A DNA stretch of 64,000 nucleotides from positions 1-64,000 of the forward strand of contig NZ_JAIMID010000012.1 in the NCBI RefSeq assembly GCF_019966535.1, in the 5' to 3' direction. Below are positions 33,336-41,373 of the stretch, one piece after another. A model generated the notes under the pieces. It was not told the origin of the DNA. It saw only the letters and a list, made by a program, of their open reading frames with translations, and ran no database searches. A program made the position numbers and the translations under genes. Position 1 is the first letter of the stretch. Each line of letters starts with the position of its first letter. The DNA comes from Mesobacterium pallidum. Its GTDB lineage: Bacteria > Pseudomonadota > Alphaproteobacteria > Rhodobacterales > Rhodobacteraceae.

Positions 33336-34186
33336 TCACTGTTTTCGGAGCCACGGGCACGACTGGTGCGCCCCTCGTCGACACGCTTCTGGCAAAAGGC
33401 GCGACCGTGCGCGCTGTCACCAGCGACCTCTCAAAGTTAGACGCGCTAAAGGCCAAAGGATGCGAGGCGGTCGTCGCGGATTTCACGGACCCTGCCGCGC
33501 TGGCGCGGGCCTGTGACGGGGCAGAAAAGATATACCTGGTCACGCCTGCCCATCTGAACATGCGCCAGTGGAAGGCGAACGTGATCGAGGCGGCCAAGGC
33601 CGCGGGCGTGCGCCATATCGTTGTGGCCACGGGGCTTGGCGCGTCGCCCAAGGCGGGGCTGACCTTTGGAAAGTGGCATTCCGAAACCCAGGAGCTGCTG
33701 AAGCAAAGCGGCCTTGACTGGACCTTTGTCCAGCCGACCTATTTCATGCAGAACCTGCTGTGGCAGGCCGGTAACATTGCAAAGGACGCCGTGTACTATG
33801 ACGATCTGGGCGGCCCCGTGGCCTGGATCGACGCCCGCGACATCGCGGATGTCGCCGCCGAGGCGCTGACCGCTCCGGGTTACGAAGGCAAGGCTCTTGG
33901 TCTGACCGGGCCCGAAGCTCTTACCGGAGAAGATATCGCCGCCCTCCTGTCCAGGGTGACCGGGCGCACTGTCACCTGCGCACCCCTGTCGGCCGAAAAT
34001 GCCAAGGCGGGCATGGTGGCTGGCGGAATGCAGGACGAGGTCGCCAGAGCCATGGTCGAATTGGCTTCCATCGCGCCCAAGGGCTACCTTGCCGGCATCG
34101 AGACCACGGTCAGCGATGTGATGGGACGCCCGGCGCGCCGATTTGCCGATTTCGTCGCCGAGAACCGGGATGCTTTCGTCAAGTAA
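33332..34186 (+). CDS. NmrA-like NAD(P)-binding protein
   Basis: A 284-aa atypical SDR with the N-terminal loop VFGATGTTGAPLVDTLLAKG, IVVATGLGASPKAG, FVQPTYFMQN and IDARDIADVAAEAL. This family includes redox sensors and quinone or ketone reductases and lacks the full YxxxK set; catalytic function is uncertain. The ATG overlaps the synthetase stop by 4 bp, so it is co-translated with it. Confidence 0.8.
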   Translation: MITVFGATGTTGAPLVDTLLAKGATVRAVTSDLSKLDALKAKGCEAVVADFTDPAALARACDGAEKIYLVTPAHLNMRQWKANVIEAAKAAGVRHIVVATGLGASPKAGLTFGKWHSETQELLKQSGLDWTFVQPTYFMQNLLWQAGNIAKDAVYYDDLGGPVAWIDARDIADVAAEALTAPGYEGKALGLTGPEALTGEDIAALLSRVTGRTVTCAPLSAENAKAGMVAGGMQDEVARAMVELASIAPKGYLAGIETTVSDVMGRPARRFADFVAENRDAFVK

Positions 34187-34190
34187 CCTG

Positions 34191-34895
34191 ATGGCGGCGC
34201 CGCTTTATCTCGAACTGGCGCCGCCTGAGGAAGCGGCCAAACAGATCGACCATTTGTTCGTGTTCCGCGATACCGGTGTGCTGAGCGGTGGTGGACGCGG
34301 GCGGTTCGCAACCGACCTCTTTACCCTTTCGGTAACGCGCGACGACAGCGGCGGCGGGCGCGTATCGCTGGCAGAACCGCGCCCCTATTTTTCGCCCCGC
34401 CCAAGGCCATTCCAGGGTGTCGTGGCCGGGCTGCGACTGTCGTCACGACCGCAGCGATTTCCCGACTCCAAAGGGCTGGACATGCTGGCCTCAGAACTGG
34501 CCCGGATTCAGACCGGGGACGATGACCTGCCTGCGCTCATCGCGGTGCTTGACGGCCTTGCGAGAGACCTGAGCTTTGCCGCACCAACCGGAGCTTACAG
34601 CGACCGGACCAAACGTCGAAAGGTGCGGGCGGAAACCGGCGTGTCGCGGCGGCGGCTTGCGACCTTGCGACGCTTTCGCCGGGCTCTCGGGCAGCTTGCG
34701 TCAAAGACCCTGCCGCTGAGCGATCTGGCGCTGGACGCCGGATATTACGATCAATCTCACTTGTCCGCCGCTTGCCGGATCTTCGCCGGCAAACCGCCCG
34801 GCGCGTTGCGCGCTCTGTCTATTCCGCGTCGTTTTGACCTTTCGCTACAAGATACGCGCCTCAAAGACCGCCTAAGATTGGTCATTGACGAATGA
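34191..34895 (+). CDS. AraC family regulator
   Basis: A 234-aa protein whose C-terminus is an AraC-type DNA-binding domain (LPLSDLALDAGYYDQSHLSAACRIFAGKPPGALR, shown here only by its outer motifs LPLSDLALDAGY and SHLSAACRIF). The N-terminal ~120 residues resemble sensor regions of AraC proteins with DUF6597-like style, but I do not recognise the ligand. The start is uncertain: ATG 34191 lies just after the previous stop, ATG 34170 overlaps it. Located inside a catabolic gene set, so it may respond to a pathway compound. Confidence 0.7.
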   Translation: MAAPLYLELAPPEEAAKQIDHLFVFRDTGVLSGGGRGRFATDLFTLSVTRDDSGGGRVSLAEPRPYFSPRPRPFQGVVAGLRLSSRPQRFPDSKGLDMLASELARIQTGDDDLPALIAVLDGLARDLSFAAPTGAYSDRTKRRKVRAETGVSRRRLATLRRFRRALGQLASKTLPLSDLALDAGYYDQSHLSAACRIFAGKPPGALRALSIPRRFDLSLQDTRLKDRLRLVIDE

Positions 34896-34916
34896 AATCG
34901 AAGAGGAAGACCCGCC

Positions 34917-35372
34917 ATGACACAATTCAAACCGAAAAACCCCGACTATGACGCACGCGTGCGCAACAGTTTCGATCGCCAGAAGGTGATGAACACGTTG
35001 GGGATCAGCATTGCCGAGTTGTTACCCGGCCGCATCGTTCTGGAAATGGCACATCAGGTTGCACTGACCCAGCAGCATGGGTTTTTGCATGCCGGAATCG
35101 TGTCGACAGCGCTGGACAGCGCCTGCGGATACGCGGCCTTTTCGCTGATGCCAGCGGACGCGGCAGTGTTGACGGCCGAATTCAAGATCAACCTACTCAA
35201 CCCGGCGGACGGCGAACGGTTTCGCTTCGTCGCTGACGTGGTGAAACCAGGCAGGACGCTGACCATATGCGAGGCGCGTGCCTATGCCGTGAAGGGCCAG
35301 GATGAAAAGCTCGTCGCAACGATGACCGGAACGCTCATGGCGCTGATCGGGCGGGCGGGGGTCGCGGACTGA
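34917..35372 (+). CDS. PaaI-type hotdog thioesterase
   Basis: A 151-aa hotdog protein with QQHGFLHAGIVSTALDSACGYAA around residues 50-75 (HAG in place of HGG) and KINLLNPADGERF. GAAGAGGAAG precedes the ATG. It ends the SDR/synthetase gene set. The last ~25 codons have a near copy at 39726-39806, in front of the acyl-CoA ligase at 39827, which shows that a second, now lost, paralogue once existed. Confidence 0.8.
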   Translation: MTQFKPKNPDYDARVRNSFDRQKVMNTLGISIAELLPGRIVLEMAHQVALTQQHGFLHAGIVSTALDSACGYAAFSLMPADAAVLTAEFKINLLNPADGERFRFVADVVKPGRTLTICEARAYAVKGQDEKLVATMTGTLMALIGRAGVAD

Positions 35373-35433
35373 GCGCAACCCGGCCGCAGCACATCCGATC
35401 CGGGCGGTCGGGCCGATTATTCAGACAGCTGGA

Positions 35434-35522
35434 TCAGCTGTTCCAGCGGCTCGCGACCTCGGCCAACCGTTTCCCGTAGGCGCGCGCGGTATCCAGATCG
35501 CCGCCAGCAGGTTCAGACCTGT
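35434..35522 (-). pseudogene. Possible C-terminal remnant of a flavodoxin/NADPH-FMN-reductase gene
   Basis: The complement reads GGDLDTARAYGKRLAEVASRWNS then a stop at 35434, a phrase common at the C-terminus of flavodoxin-like FMN reductases; only about 30 codons remain. The rest of 35373-35668 holds no gene that I recognise and looks like debris next to the broken tag gene. Confidence 0.3.
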
Positions 35523-35836
35523 CAAGCGGTAATGTTAGCTTTTAGCAGTGCGGTCGCCGATTGTCCGTCGTCAGGGTTTTTCGGAGAGCTGAGACTGTAT
35601 CGTAACGGAGGATCTGGTTCGGTTTCTGTTCAAGTTTATGCGGCAGCGGCCTGATGCTGCAACCGTAATTGGAACGGATGGACGCCCACGGTGCCGATGG
35701 GCTGCCGTCACGCCGGAGTTTCCAGTCAGGGCTGAGCTGGCGCACCATTCTGGCCAAGCGCGAGAACTTTCGTGCTGCCTTCGCCGGGTTCGACTTTCGG
35801 GGAGTTGCGAACTTTGACGACAACGACATTGAGCGC

Positions 35837-37216
35837 CTACTTGCCGATGAAGGAATTGTTCGCTATCGAGGCAAGATCGAAGCCGTGATCAACAACGCTC
35901 GCCGTACTTTCGAGGTCGTCCAAGAGGAAGGCTCCTTCGCCGCATTCATCGATCACGTCCCAATTGGTGGTGTAGCTCAAGGCTGGCCAGCTGGTTTTCG
36001 GCGCGCCGAGCTGGTCAGTCCGTCTGCGCGGCAGGCAGGCTGACGATGGGATCATCGCAGACGGGCCCAAGGTTTCCAGTGTCATGTAGCGAGAGCGCTG
36101 GACGGCCCATTCCTCAGTCTGCTCCATCAGGATCGCGCCGACGAGACGCCGGATCGAGGCTTCATTGGGAAAGATCCCGACGACATCGGTGCGCCGCTTG
36201 ATCTCGCCGTTCAGACGTTCGATCGGATTGGTCGAGTGTAACTTCGCCCGGTGTTGCTGGGGGAAGGTCATGTAGGCCAGCACGTCCTCCTCGGCGCCAT
36301 CCATGAGGGTCGCGAGCTTGGGCAGCTTGCCCCGCATCTGGTCGGCGACGTTTCGCCATTGGGTCTTGGCCGCCGCATGGTCCGGCTGGGCGAAGGCGGT
36401 GGCGATGAAGGCTGATATGACGCGACGGCTGCTCTTGCCGGCATGGGCGAGCGCATTTCGCTGGAAATGCACGCGGCAGCGCTGCCAGGTGGTGGACAGG
36501 ACACGCGCCGTGGCAGCCTTGATCCCCTCGTGTGCGTCGCTGATCACCAGCTTCACCCCGTTCAGTCCGCGGCGCACCAGGTCGCGCAGGAAATCGGTCC
36601 AGAACGTCTCGGCCTCGGACGGCCCGATGGACATGCCCAGCACCTCGCGGCGCCCGTCCGTGTTGACGCCGACGGCAATGGTCACGGCGACGGAGACGAT
36701 ACGACCGCCCTGTCGGACCTTGAGATAGGTGGCGTCGATCCAGAGGTAGGGCCATTCGCCCTCGATCGGGCGGGTGAGAAAAGTATCGACGCGTTCGTCG
36801 ATTTCCTCGCACAGGCGGCTGACCTGGCTCTTCGAGATGCCGGTCCCGCCCATCGCCTGGACCAGATCGTCCATGGATCGGGTCGAGACGCCGTGGACAT
36901 AGGCCTCCTGAATGACCGCCGTCAGGGCCTTCTCGGTGGCCCGGCGCGGCTCGAGAAAGGACGGGAAATAGCTGCCGCTGCGCAGCTTTGGGATGCGCAA
37001 CTCCACGTTCCCGGCCCGCGTCTGCCAGTCCCGATCTCGGTAACCGTTCCGCTGCACAAGCCGTGCCGGATTCTTCTCGCCATAGTCGGCGCCTGTCTTC
37101 GCGCCAACCTCGAGTTCCATCAGCCGCTCGGCGGCAAAACCGATCATATCTCGAAGAAGATCGGCGTCTGCGCTCTTCTCCACAAGCTCTCGCAGGTCCA
37201 TCATGGGTTTGGTCAT
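35837..37216 (-). CDS. IS256 family transposase with frameshifted, extended C-terminus
   Basis: A 459-aa Transposase_mut protein starting MTKPMMDLRELVE. The catalytic regions are intact: YLWIDATYLKVRQGGR, KLVISDAHEGIKAA and KLHSTNPIERLNGEIKRR. After YMTLETLGP the frame seems to have lost one C in a C-run (36061-36068). The alternative frame gives the family-like ending DDPIVSLPAA with a stop at 36015-36017. As it stands the reading frame leaves the element at 35951 and runs 38 codons antisense through tag, giving a foreign tail. The core could still be active. Confidence 0.85.
   Translation of the reverse strand: MTKPMMDLRELVEKSADADLLRDMIGFAAERLMELEVGAKTGADYGEKNPARLVQRNGYRDRDWQTRAGNVELRIPKLRSGSYFPSFLEPRRATEKALTAVIQEAYVHGVSTRSMDDLVQAMGGTGISKSQVSRLCEEIDERVDTFLTRPIEGEWPYLWIDATYLKVRQGGRIVSVAVTIAVGVNTDGRREVLGMSIGPSEAETFWTDFLRDLVRRGLNGVKLVISDAHEGIKAATARVLSTTWQRCRVHFQRNALAHAGKSSRRVISAFIATAFAQPDHAAAKTQWRNVADQMRGKLPKLATLMDGAEEDVLAYMTFPQQHRAKLHSTNPIERLNGEIKRRTDVVGIFPNEASIRRLVGAILMEQTEEWAVQRSRYMTLETLGPSAMIPSSACLPRRRTDQLGAPKTSWPALSYTTNWDVIDECGEGAFLLDDLESTASVVDHGFDLASIANNSFIGK
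35943..35950 (+). repeat. Target-site duplication, left copy
   Basis: CATTCATC is immediately left of the IS256-family element and repeated at 37376-37383. Eight base pairs is the usual duplication size for this family. Confidence 0.85.
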
Positions 37217-37375
37217 CGGGGTCTTCCTTCGGTTCAGGTTGGTTCAGCAACCCGACCCTACCGAAAATTTTCCGATGACCACCGCGCCCTTGATGCCGTC
37301 CTACAGCGCCTCATGCGGAACGCGGACGCCATCAAGGGCGCGACCCAGAGTTACACCTCTCCAAGGGACGTGACC
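35951..37375 (-). mobile_element. IS256 family insertion sequence (copy 2), inserted in tag
   Basis: A 1425-bp element with 28-bp imperfect terminal repeats: the left end begins GATCACGTCCC and contains GGTGTAGCTC; the right end read inward begins GGTCACGTCCC and contains GGTGTAACTC. It is bounded by the 8-bp duplication CATTCATC. One transposase gene reads leftward. Confidence 0.85.
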
Positions 37376-37383
37376 CATTCATC
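37376..37383 (+). repeat. Target-site duplication, right copy
   Basis: CATTCATC, matching 35943-35950, immediately right of the IS256-family element. Confidence 0.85.
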
Positions 37384-37620
37384 TGGCTATATGAACCTGC
37401 CAAGGACGACGCACTGCCACAAATGCGGTCCAAATCACCAGCGTCCGAGACCCTTTCCAAAGACCTACGAAAGCTTGGCTTCAAATTCGTGGGACCGACC
37501 ACCGTATATGCATTCATGCAGGCCATGGGATTTATCAACGATCACGCAGAAGTCTGTTGGATGCGAAAGGACGTCGAAACAGCCCGAAACACCCTTCGCA
37601 CACCGACATAGGCAACTGTC

Positions 37621-37665
37621 GGCCAATTAACGTGAAAAAAAATTCAGGGCCACTTAGCGTGGAAA
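37621..37665. repeat. Two related 18-bp repeats resembling an IS21-type end
   Basis: GGCCAATTAACGTGAAAA (37621-37638) and GGCCACTTAGCGTGGAAA (37648-37665) are direct, imperfect copies preceded by TGTC. IS21-family termini often carry such multiple GGCCA-type repeats. No IS21 transposase is present, so this would be a left-over end. Similarity is judged by eye. Confidence 0.35.
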
Positions 37666-37700
37666 GTCACAGACAGGTTTCGCGTCAGTCGACCGAGACT

Positions 37701-38129
37701 TCAGAGCCTTGAGAGTAGCGTGGCCAATTGAGCGGCGTCTTTGGGTTTCAGCTTTGCGCCGATCCTTTCCGACAGAACCCGTTCATAGATCGGCCACATC
37801 GCCCTCCTGACAGATTTACCCTTTTCAGAGATAGAAATGTTTTGACCTCGCCCATCTTCCAAGCAGTCCTGTCGGTCCACCAGCCCTGCTTTCACCATAC
37901 GGTTCAGCAACCGCGATGTACCGTATTGGGGTAACAAAATCCGGTCTTTGAGTTCGAATGGCCGGAGTCCGTCTGGGCCTGCCTTCTCGAGTTCCAGAAG
38001 CGCGTCATACCATGCAAGTGGCGGGTATCCTGCCGATTTCAGAGACGTTTCGACAGCCTCAAGCAAAACGCGGCTTTTAGTCATGAGGGCTGTCCAGGCG
38101 GCCTCAGTAGCATGGTCAATCTCGTTCAT
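37701..38129 (-). CDS. MarR family regulator
   Basis: A 142-aa winged-helix protein. The HTH region is LRPFELKDRILLPQYGTSRLLNRMV and the wing is RQDCLEDGRGQNISISEKGKS. MarR proteins bind as dimers to palindromes and release DNA on phenolic, quinone or oxidant signals. It is divergent from the doxX-gst pair, with a palindrome in between, so it probably represses both. The ATG at 38129 has AGGTG upstream; a GTG at 38138 is an alternative. Confidence 0.85.
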   Translation of the reverse strand: MNEIDHATEAAWTALMTKSRVLLEAVETSLKSAGYPPLAWYDALLELEKAGPDGLRPFELKDRILLPQYGTSRLLNRMVKAGLVDRQDCLEDGRGQNISISEKGKSVRRAMWPIYERVLSERIGAKLKPKDAAQLATLLSRL

Positions 38130-38142
38130 ACCCAGCACCTAT

Positions 38143-38152
38143 CATGTACATG
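38143..38152. promoter_or_regulatory. Palindrome between marR and doxX
   Basis: CATGTACATG is a perfect 10-bp palindrome 13 bp upstream of the marR start. The same 90-bp intergenic region also has a direct repeat GACGCGGCATAT and a GATGCCAATGCATC inverted repeat. Any of these could be the MarR site. Confidence 0.45.
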
Positions 38153-38227
38153 TAAGTGCATCAACCTTGACGCGGCATATGACGCGGCATATATAGATGC
38201 CAATGCATCGACATATGGGATCATATC

Positions 38228-38662
38228 ATGTCACAATCGCACCTCACAGAATTTGGGATATTCCTGCTCCGTATAGCACTCGGGATCATGTTCCTGGCGC
38301 ACAGCCTGTTTCTCAAGCTCTTCATTTTCACACTTCCCGGAACGGCGCAGTTCTTCATTTCGATCGGGCTGCCCGGCTGGTTTGCTTATATGGTCTTTGC
38401 AGTCGAGGCGATTGCCGGTGCCCTTTTGGTCCTCGGCGTACAGGCTCGGTGGGTCGCATCGGCGACCGTGCCCATCCTGGCCGGTGCGACCTGGGCTCAC
38501 TCCGGAAACGGCTGGATGTTCGGATACGAGAACGGCGGGTGGGAATACCCGGCCTATCTGACGCTGCTTGCCATCGTGCAAGGGCTTCTGGGCGACGGCC
38601 GTTTCGCCCTCAGCCCTTCCTTCGCGCCCGGTAACGTGCAGATGGCGGGAGAGACAACATGA
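38228..38662 (+). CDS. DoxX family membrane protein
   Basis: A 144-aa protein with four predicted membrane helices: LLRIALGIMFLAHSLF, AYMVFAVEAIAGALLVLG, ATVPILAGATWAHSG and YLTLLAIVQGLLG. The pattern is DoxX/MhqP-like. Bacterial members are often induced by quinones or electrophiles and occur beside MarR and glutathione or thiol enzymes, as here. Biochemical function is not established. Confidence 0.85.
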   Translation: MSQSHLTEFGIFLLRIALGIMFLAHSLFLKLFIFTLPGTAQFFISIGLPGWFAYMVFAVEAIAGALLVLGVQARWVASATVPILAGATWAHSGNGWMFGYENGGWEYPAYLTLLAIVQGLLGDGRFALSPSFAPGNVQMAGETT

Positions 38663-39363
38663 GCCTCCACCTCATTAGCCATGCGCTCTGCCCATATGTG
38701 CAGCGCGCGGCGATCTCGCTCACTGAGAAAGGTGTCACGTTCGAGAGAACTGACATCGATCTTTCGAACAAGCCCGACTGGTTTCTTGCCATATCTCCGC
38801 TGGGCAAGACGCCTGTCCTGGTTGTGGACGGGACGCCGATTTTCGAATCTGCGGTTATCCTCGAATATCTTGAGGATACACAACCCCACGCGCTCCATCC
38901 GCACGACGCTCTCGATCGCGCCCGCCACCGTGCCTGGATTGAATTTGGATCTGCTGTCTTGAACGACATTGCGGGGTTCTACTCGGCGCCGAACGAGAAA
39001 GCGTTGGAAGAAAAAGTGGCGGCGCTCCGCTCAAAGTTCCTTCGGCTGGACGCGGAGCTTGGGGAGGGACCATGGTTCGATGGCCACCGGTTCAGCCTCG
39101 TCGATGTCGTATTCGGCCCGGTCTTCCGCTATTTCGACGTTTTTGACACCATCGGAGAGTTTGGCGTCTTCACAGGGCTTGCCCGTGTAAGGGCCTGGCG
39201 ACATGAACTGGAGCGTCGGGTTTCTGTGAAGAATGCCGTCAGTGAAGATTACCCGACCCTTCTGCGTGACTTCATCAGACGGCGCAATTCTTACCTGTCC
39301 CAGATCATGCAGACAGGAGGGCCGAAGAAGACAGTTACACAGGTGCGATCGGCTGACCGCTGA
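38659..39363 (+). CDS. Glutathione S-transferase, Cys-type (omega-like)
   Basis: A 234-aa protein with an N-terminal thioredoxin-like domain (residues 1-80; HALCPYVQRAAISLTEKGV with a catalytic-type Cys, SPLGKTPVLVVDG and ESAVILEYLED for glutathione binding) and an alpha-helical C-terminal domain (WFDGHRFSLVDVVFGPVF). The CPY motif suggests a dehydroascorbate-reductase or thiol-transfer type rather than a Ser or Tyr conjugating GST. The ATG overlaps the doxX stop by 4 bp. Confidence 0.88.
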   Translation: MSLHLISHALCPYVQRAAISLTEKGVTFERTDIDLSNKPDWFLAISPLGKTPVLVVDGTPIFESAVILEYLEDTQPHALHPHDALDRARHRAWIEFGSAVLNDIAGFYSAPNEKALEEKVAALRSKFLRLDAELGEGPWFDGHRFSLVDVVFGPVFRYFDVFDTIGEFGVFTGLARVRAWRHELERRVSVKNAVSEDYPTLLRDFIRRRNSYLSQIMQTGGPKKTVTQVRSADR

Positions 39364-39725
39364 TCACTTGATATCGTTTTGTCGGGCCGCAGTACAGAAC
39401 CGGACGTTTGAGGTCGCTTGGCGAATGTCCGCTTTGTCCCGCACATCGGATAGTCGCCGACTTTCCCTTGAAGGCCCGCAGCAGCGTCAACCGGCACTTG
39501 CCGGCATTCCATGCCCGTCCGTGCGAAGCGCCGGGTTACCTGCTGCTCCCACAGCGCAACCTGGAACAAACCACCGATCGCGCTGATTAATGGCTTAGGG
39601 ATCGAAGAATCCTCCTGAGCTCAATCCCCCGGAATACCCGCAGCCCTGTGGTCCGACAGAGGGCAGCACATCAATCGCGGGTCAATCTATCCCAGTTGGT
39701 GGACCTCTTTCAGGGGGCTACTCCA
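39364..39725. other. Intergenic region without a recognisable gene
   Basis: About 360 bp follow gst. Short open frames exist on both strands but none has family-like sequence or a ribosome site. It appears to be decayed DNA bordering the thioesterase remnant. I see no clear promoter or terminator in it. Confidence 0.5.
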
Positions 39726-39806
39726 AAGGGCGGGGATGAGAAGCTCATCGCAACGATGAAAGGAACGCTTATATCGCTAGTGGGGCGAACGGGCGTGGCG
39801 GGGTGA
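39726..39806 (+). pseudogene. C-terminal remnant of a PaaI-type thioesterase
   Basis: The frame ending at TGA 39804-39806 reads GDEKLIATMKGTLISLVGRT and then GVAG, against QDEKLVATMTGTLMALIGRA and GVAD at the end of the intact thioesterase at 34917-35372. The match begins at about AAGGGC (39726) and no homologous sequence lies upstream. It is a fragment of a paralogue or of a rearranged duplicate. Confidence 0.75.
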
Positions 39807-39826
39807 CGATCGGGTCAGAGCGAAAA

Positions 39827-41347
39827 TTAATCTGCGAGCCGGGCTTCGAGGATATGCCGCTGGACCTTTCCGCTGGTCGATCTGGGAAAGTCCTCGAACG
39901 CGATGAAGCGAATTTCGCGCGGTCGCTTATAGCCAGCCAGGCTTTCGCGGCACAAGTTCAGCAGCGCCTCGGCATCCGGCCCGTCATCGTCACAGGCGAC
40001 AAAGGCCACCGGGCTTTCCCCCCATTTCGCGTCGAAGGCCCTGACCACGGCAGCATCGATCACATCGGGATGGGAAAGAAGCACACGTTCGATTTCCGCC
40101 GGATAGACGTTTTCACCTCCGGTCTTGATCAGGTATTTCGCCCGATCCACAAAGTCGACGGTGCCGTCCGCATTGCGCCGGAACAGATCGCCCATGTGGA
40201 AAAAGCCGTTGCGAAAGTCACGGGCATTGGTGTCGTCGGCGTTCCAGTACCCGGAAAACAGCGTCGAACCCCGAAGCGCCATTTCGCCCGGCGTTCCATC
40301 GGGGACTTCGCGGTCGTCGGGATCGACCAGCCGCACCTCGCAAAAGGCGCTGATGCGCTTGGACAGCCGGTCCGGGGTCACACCCGGCGCGATCAGATCG
40401 GCGGTTCCCGGCGGCAGGCCGGTTTCGGTCGCCCCGAAGGAATTCAGATAGGGCGTGTCCAGAAGACCGGTCAGTTCCGCGATCTGATGCGGCGGCACCA
40501 GATCAGCCATTGCGCCGCAAACCTTGATCCCCTTCAGCGGCAAAGGGTTGGCGTGCCGTTCGTTAATAAAAGCCTCCAGTGCCCCGGGCATCATCACGAA
40601 CCAGCCGATCCTGTGGCGTGACAGCGCCTCGTTGATGACGGCGGGCTGCAGCCCGTCCACCATCACCACGGTCCCGCCCCGCAGGATCGTTGCCAGCGCA
40701 TGATCGGTGGAGGCCATGTGGAACATCGGCGCCCAGGCGATGAACCCGTCGCCGGGATCCAGCGCCAGCTGGGCCGCAAAAACCATGGATCGGGCGATAT
40801 GCGCGCGGTGGCTGATATGCGCCCCCTTGGGCAGGCCCGTGGTCCCCGAGGTATAGAGGATCGTCAGACCGGCCTCGGGGTCGTCAACCATGGTTCCGGT
40901 GCGCGGGTCCGGCTCGACCCCGGCAATGGCCGTTTCCAGGTCTGGCCCGACGGTTAGACAGGGTGTCGACGCGACGGCGCGGTAAGCTTCTGAAAGTTCC
41001 GGTTCGACAACCGCGAGAACCGGCTCGACCAGATCGATGCAGTGCCGCAGTTCATCGGGGGCAAGCCGCCAGTTCAGACAGGCGACGATCGCGCCGATTC
41101 CCGCTGCTGCAAGTTCGACCTCCAGGTATTCTGAGCGGTTATGCGACAGGATCGCGATCCTGTCTCCGGGCGCCACGCCTCGTGCCAGAAAGACAGCCGC
41201 CAGACGATCGACCCGCTCCAGCAGTTCTGCATAGGTCAGTTTCCTGCTGCCGTCCTCGATGGCGAGGGCGCGGGCGCAGTCATGTGCGCGGGTTCGAAAG
41301 ATCGAATACAGATCAGCGCGCCCCGCGCGGATGACGTCGGTCAGCAT
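39827..41347 (-). CDS. Acyl-CoA ligase (AMP-dependent, class I ANL)
   Basis: A 506-aa ligase with LYTSGTTGLPKGAHISH, the aromatic substrate-loop region WAPMFHMASTDHAL, FGATETGLPPGT, the hinge VDRAKYLIKTGGENVYPAEIE and the C-terminal SGK lysine (PRSTSGKVQRH). Similar proteins activate medium-chain, branched or alicyclic acids; the exact acid is unknown. Transcribed leftward after the FadH-like gene with a 26-bp gap; GGGGGAA precedes the ATG. Confidence 0.88.
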   Translation of the reverse strand: MLTDVIRAGRADLYSIFRTRAHDCARALAIEDGSRKLTYAELLERVDRLAAVFLARGVAPGDRIAILSHNRSEYLEVELAAAGIGAIVACLNWRLAPDELRHCIDLVEPVLAVVEPELSEAYRAVASTPCLTVGPDLETAIAGVEPDPRTGTMVDDPEAGLTILYTSGTTGLPKGAHISHRAHIARSMVFAAQLALDPGDGFIAWAPMFHMASTDHALATILRGGTVVMVDGLQPAVINEALSRHRIGWFVMMPGALEAFINERHANPLPLKGIKVCGAMADLVPPHQIAELTGLLDTPYLNSFGATETGLPPGTADLIAPGVTPDRLSKRISAFCEVRLVDPDDREVPDGTPGEMALRGSTLFSGYWNADDTNARDFRNGFFHMGDLFRRNADGTVDFVDRAKYLIKTGGENVYPAEIERVLLSHPDVIDAAVVRAFDAKWGESPVAFVACDDDGPDAEALLNLCRESLAGYKRPREIRFIAFEDFPRSTSGKVQRHILEARLAD

Positions 41348-41373
41348 AGTTTCCCCCTTGCCCGAGCCTCGGT

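Larger units (their letters stand above)
35669..37611 (+). pseudogene. tag: DNA-3-methyladenine glycosylase I gene, 5'-decayed and split by an IS256-family element
   Basis: Tag homology starts near 35717 (FQSGLSWRTILAKRENFRAA) and runs to AAFI at 35950. It resumes in frame after the IS at 37384 (WLYEPAKDD) and ends at 37611 after KLGFKFVGPTTVYAFMQA and NDHAEVC. Removing the IS plus one target copy restores a continuous frame. The C-terminal zinc ligands (His and Cys of NDHAEVC) are present. The N-terminal part with the first Cys and His ligands is missing, replaced by unrelated sequence before 35717, so the gene was damaged twice. The product would normally excise 3-methyladenine from DNA. 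Confidence 0.85.

Noticed and set aside
35542..35829. 95-codon minus-strand frame beside tag
   Set aside because: Half is antisense to tag; the other half may be an old IS end but I could not identify it.
37621..37665. CRISPR-like or iteron-like repeats
   Set aside because: Only two imperfect copies and no array; an IS end is the simpler reading.
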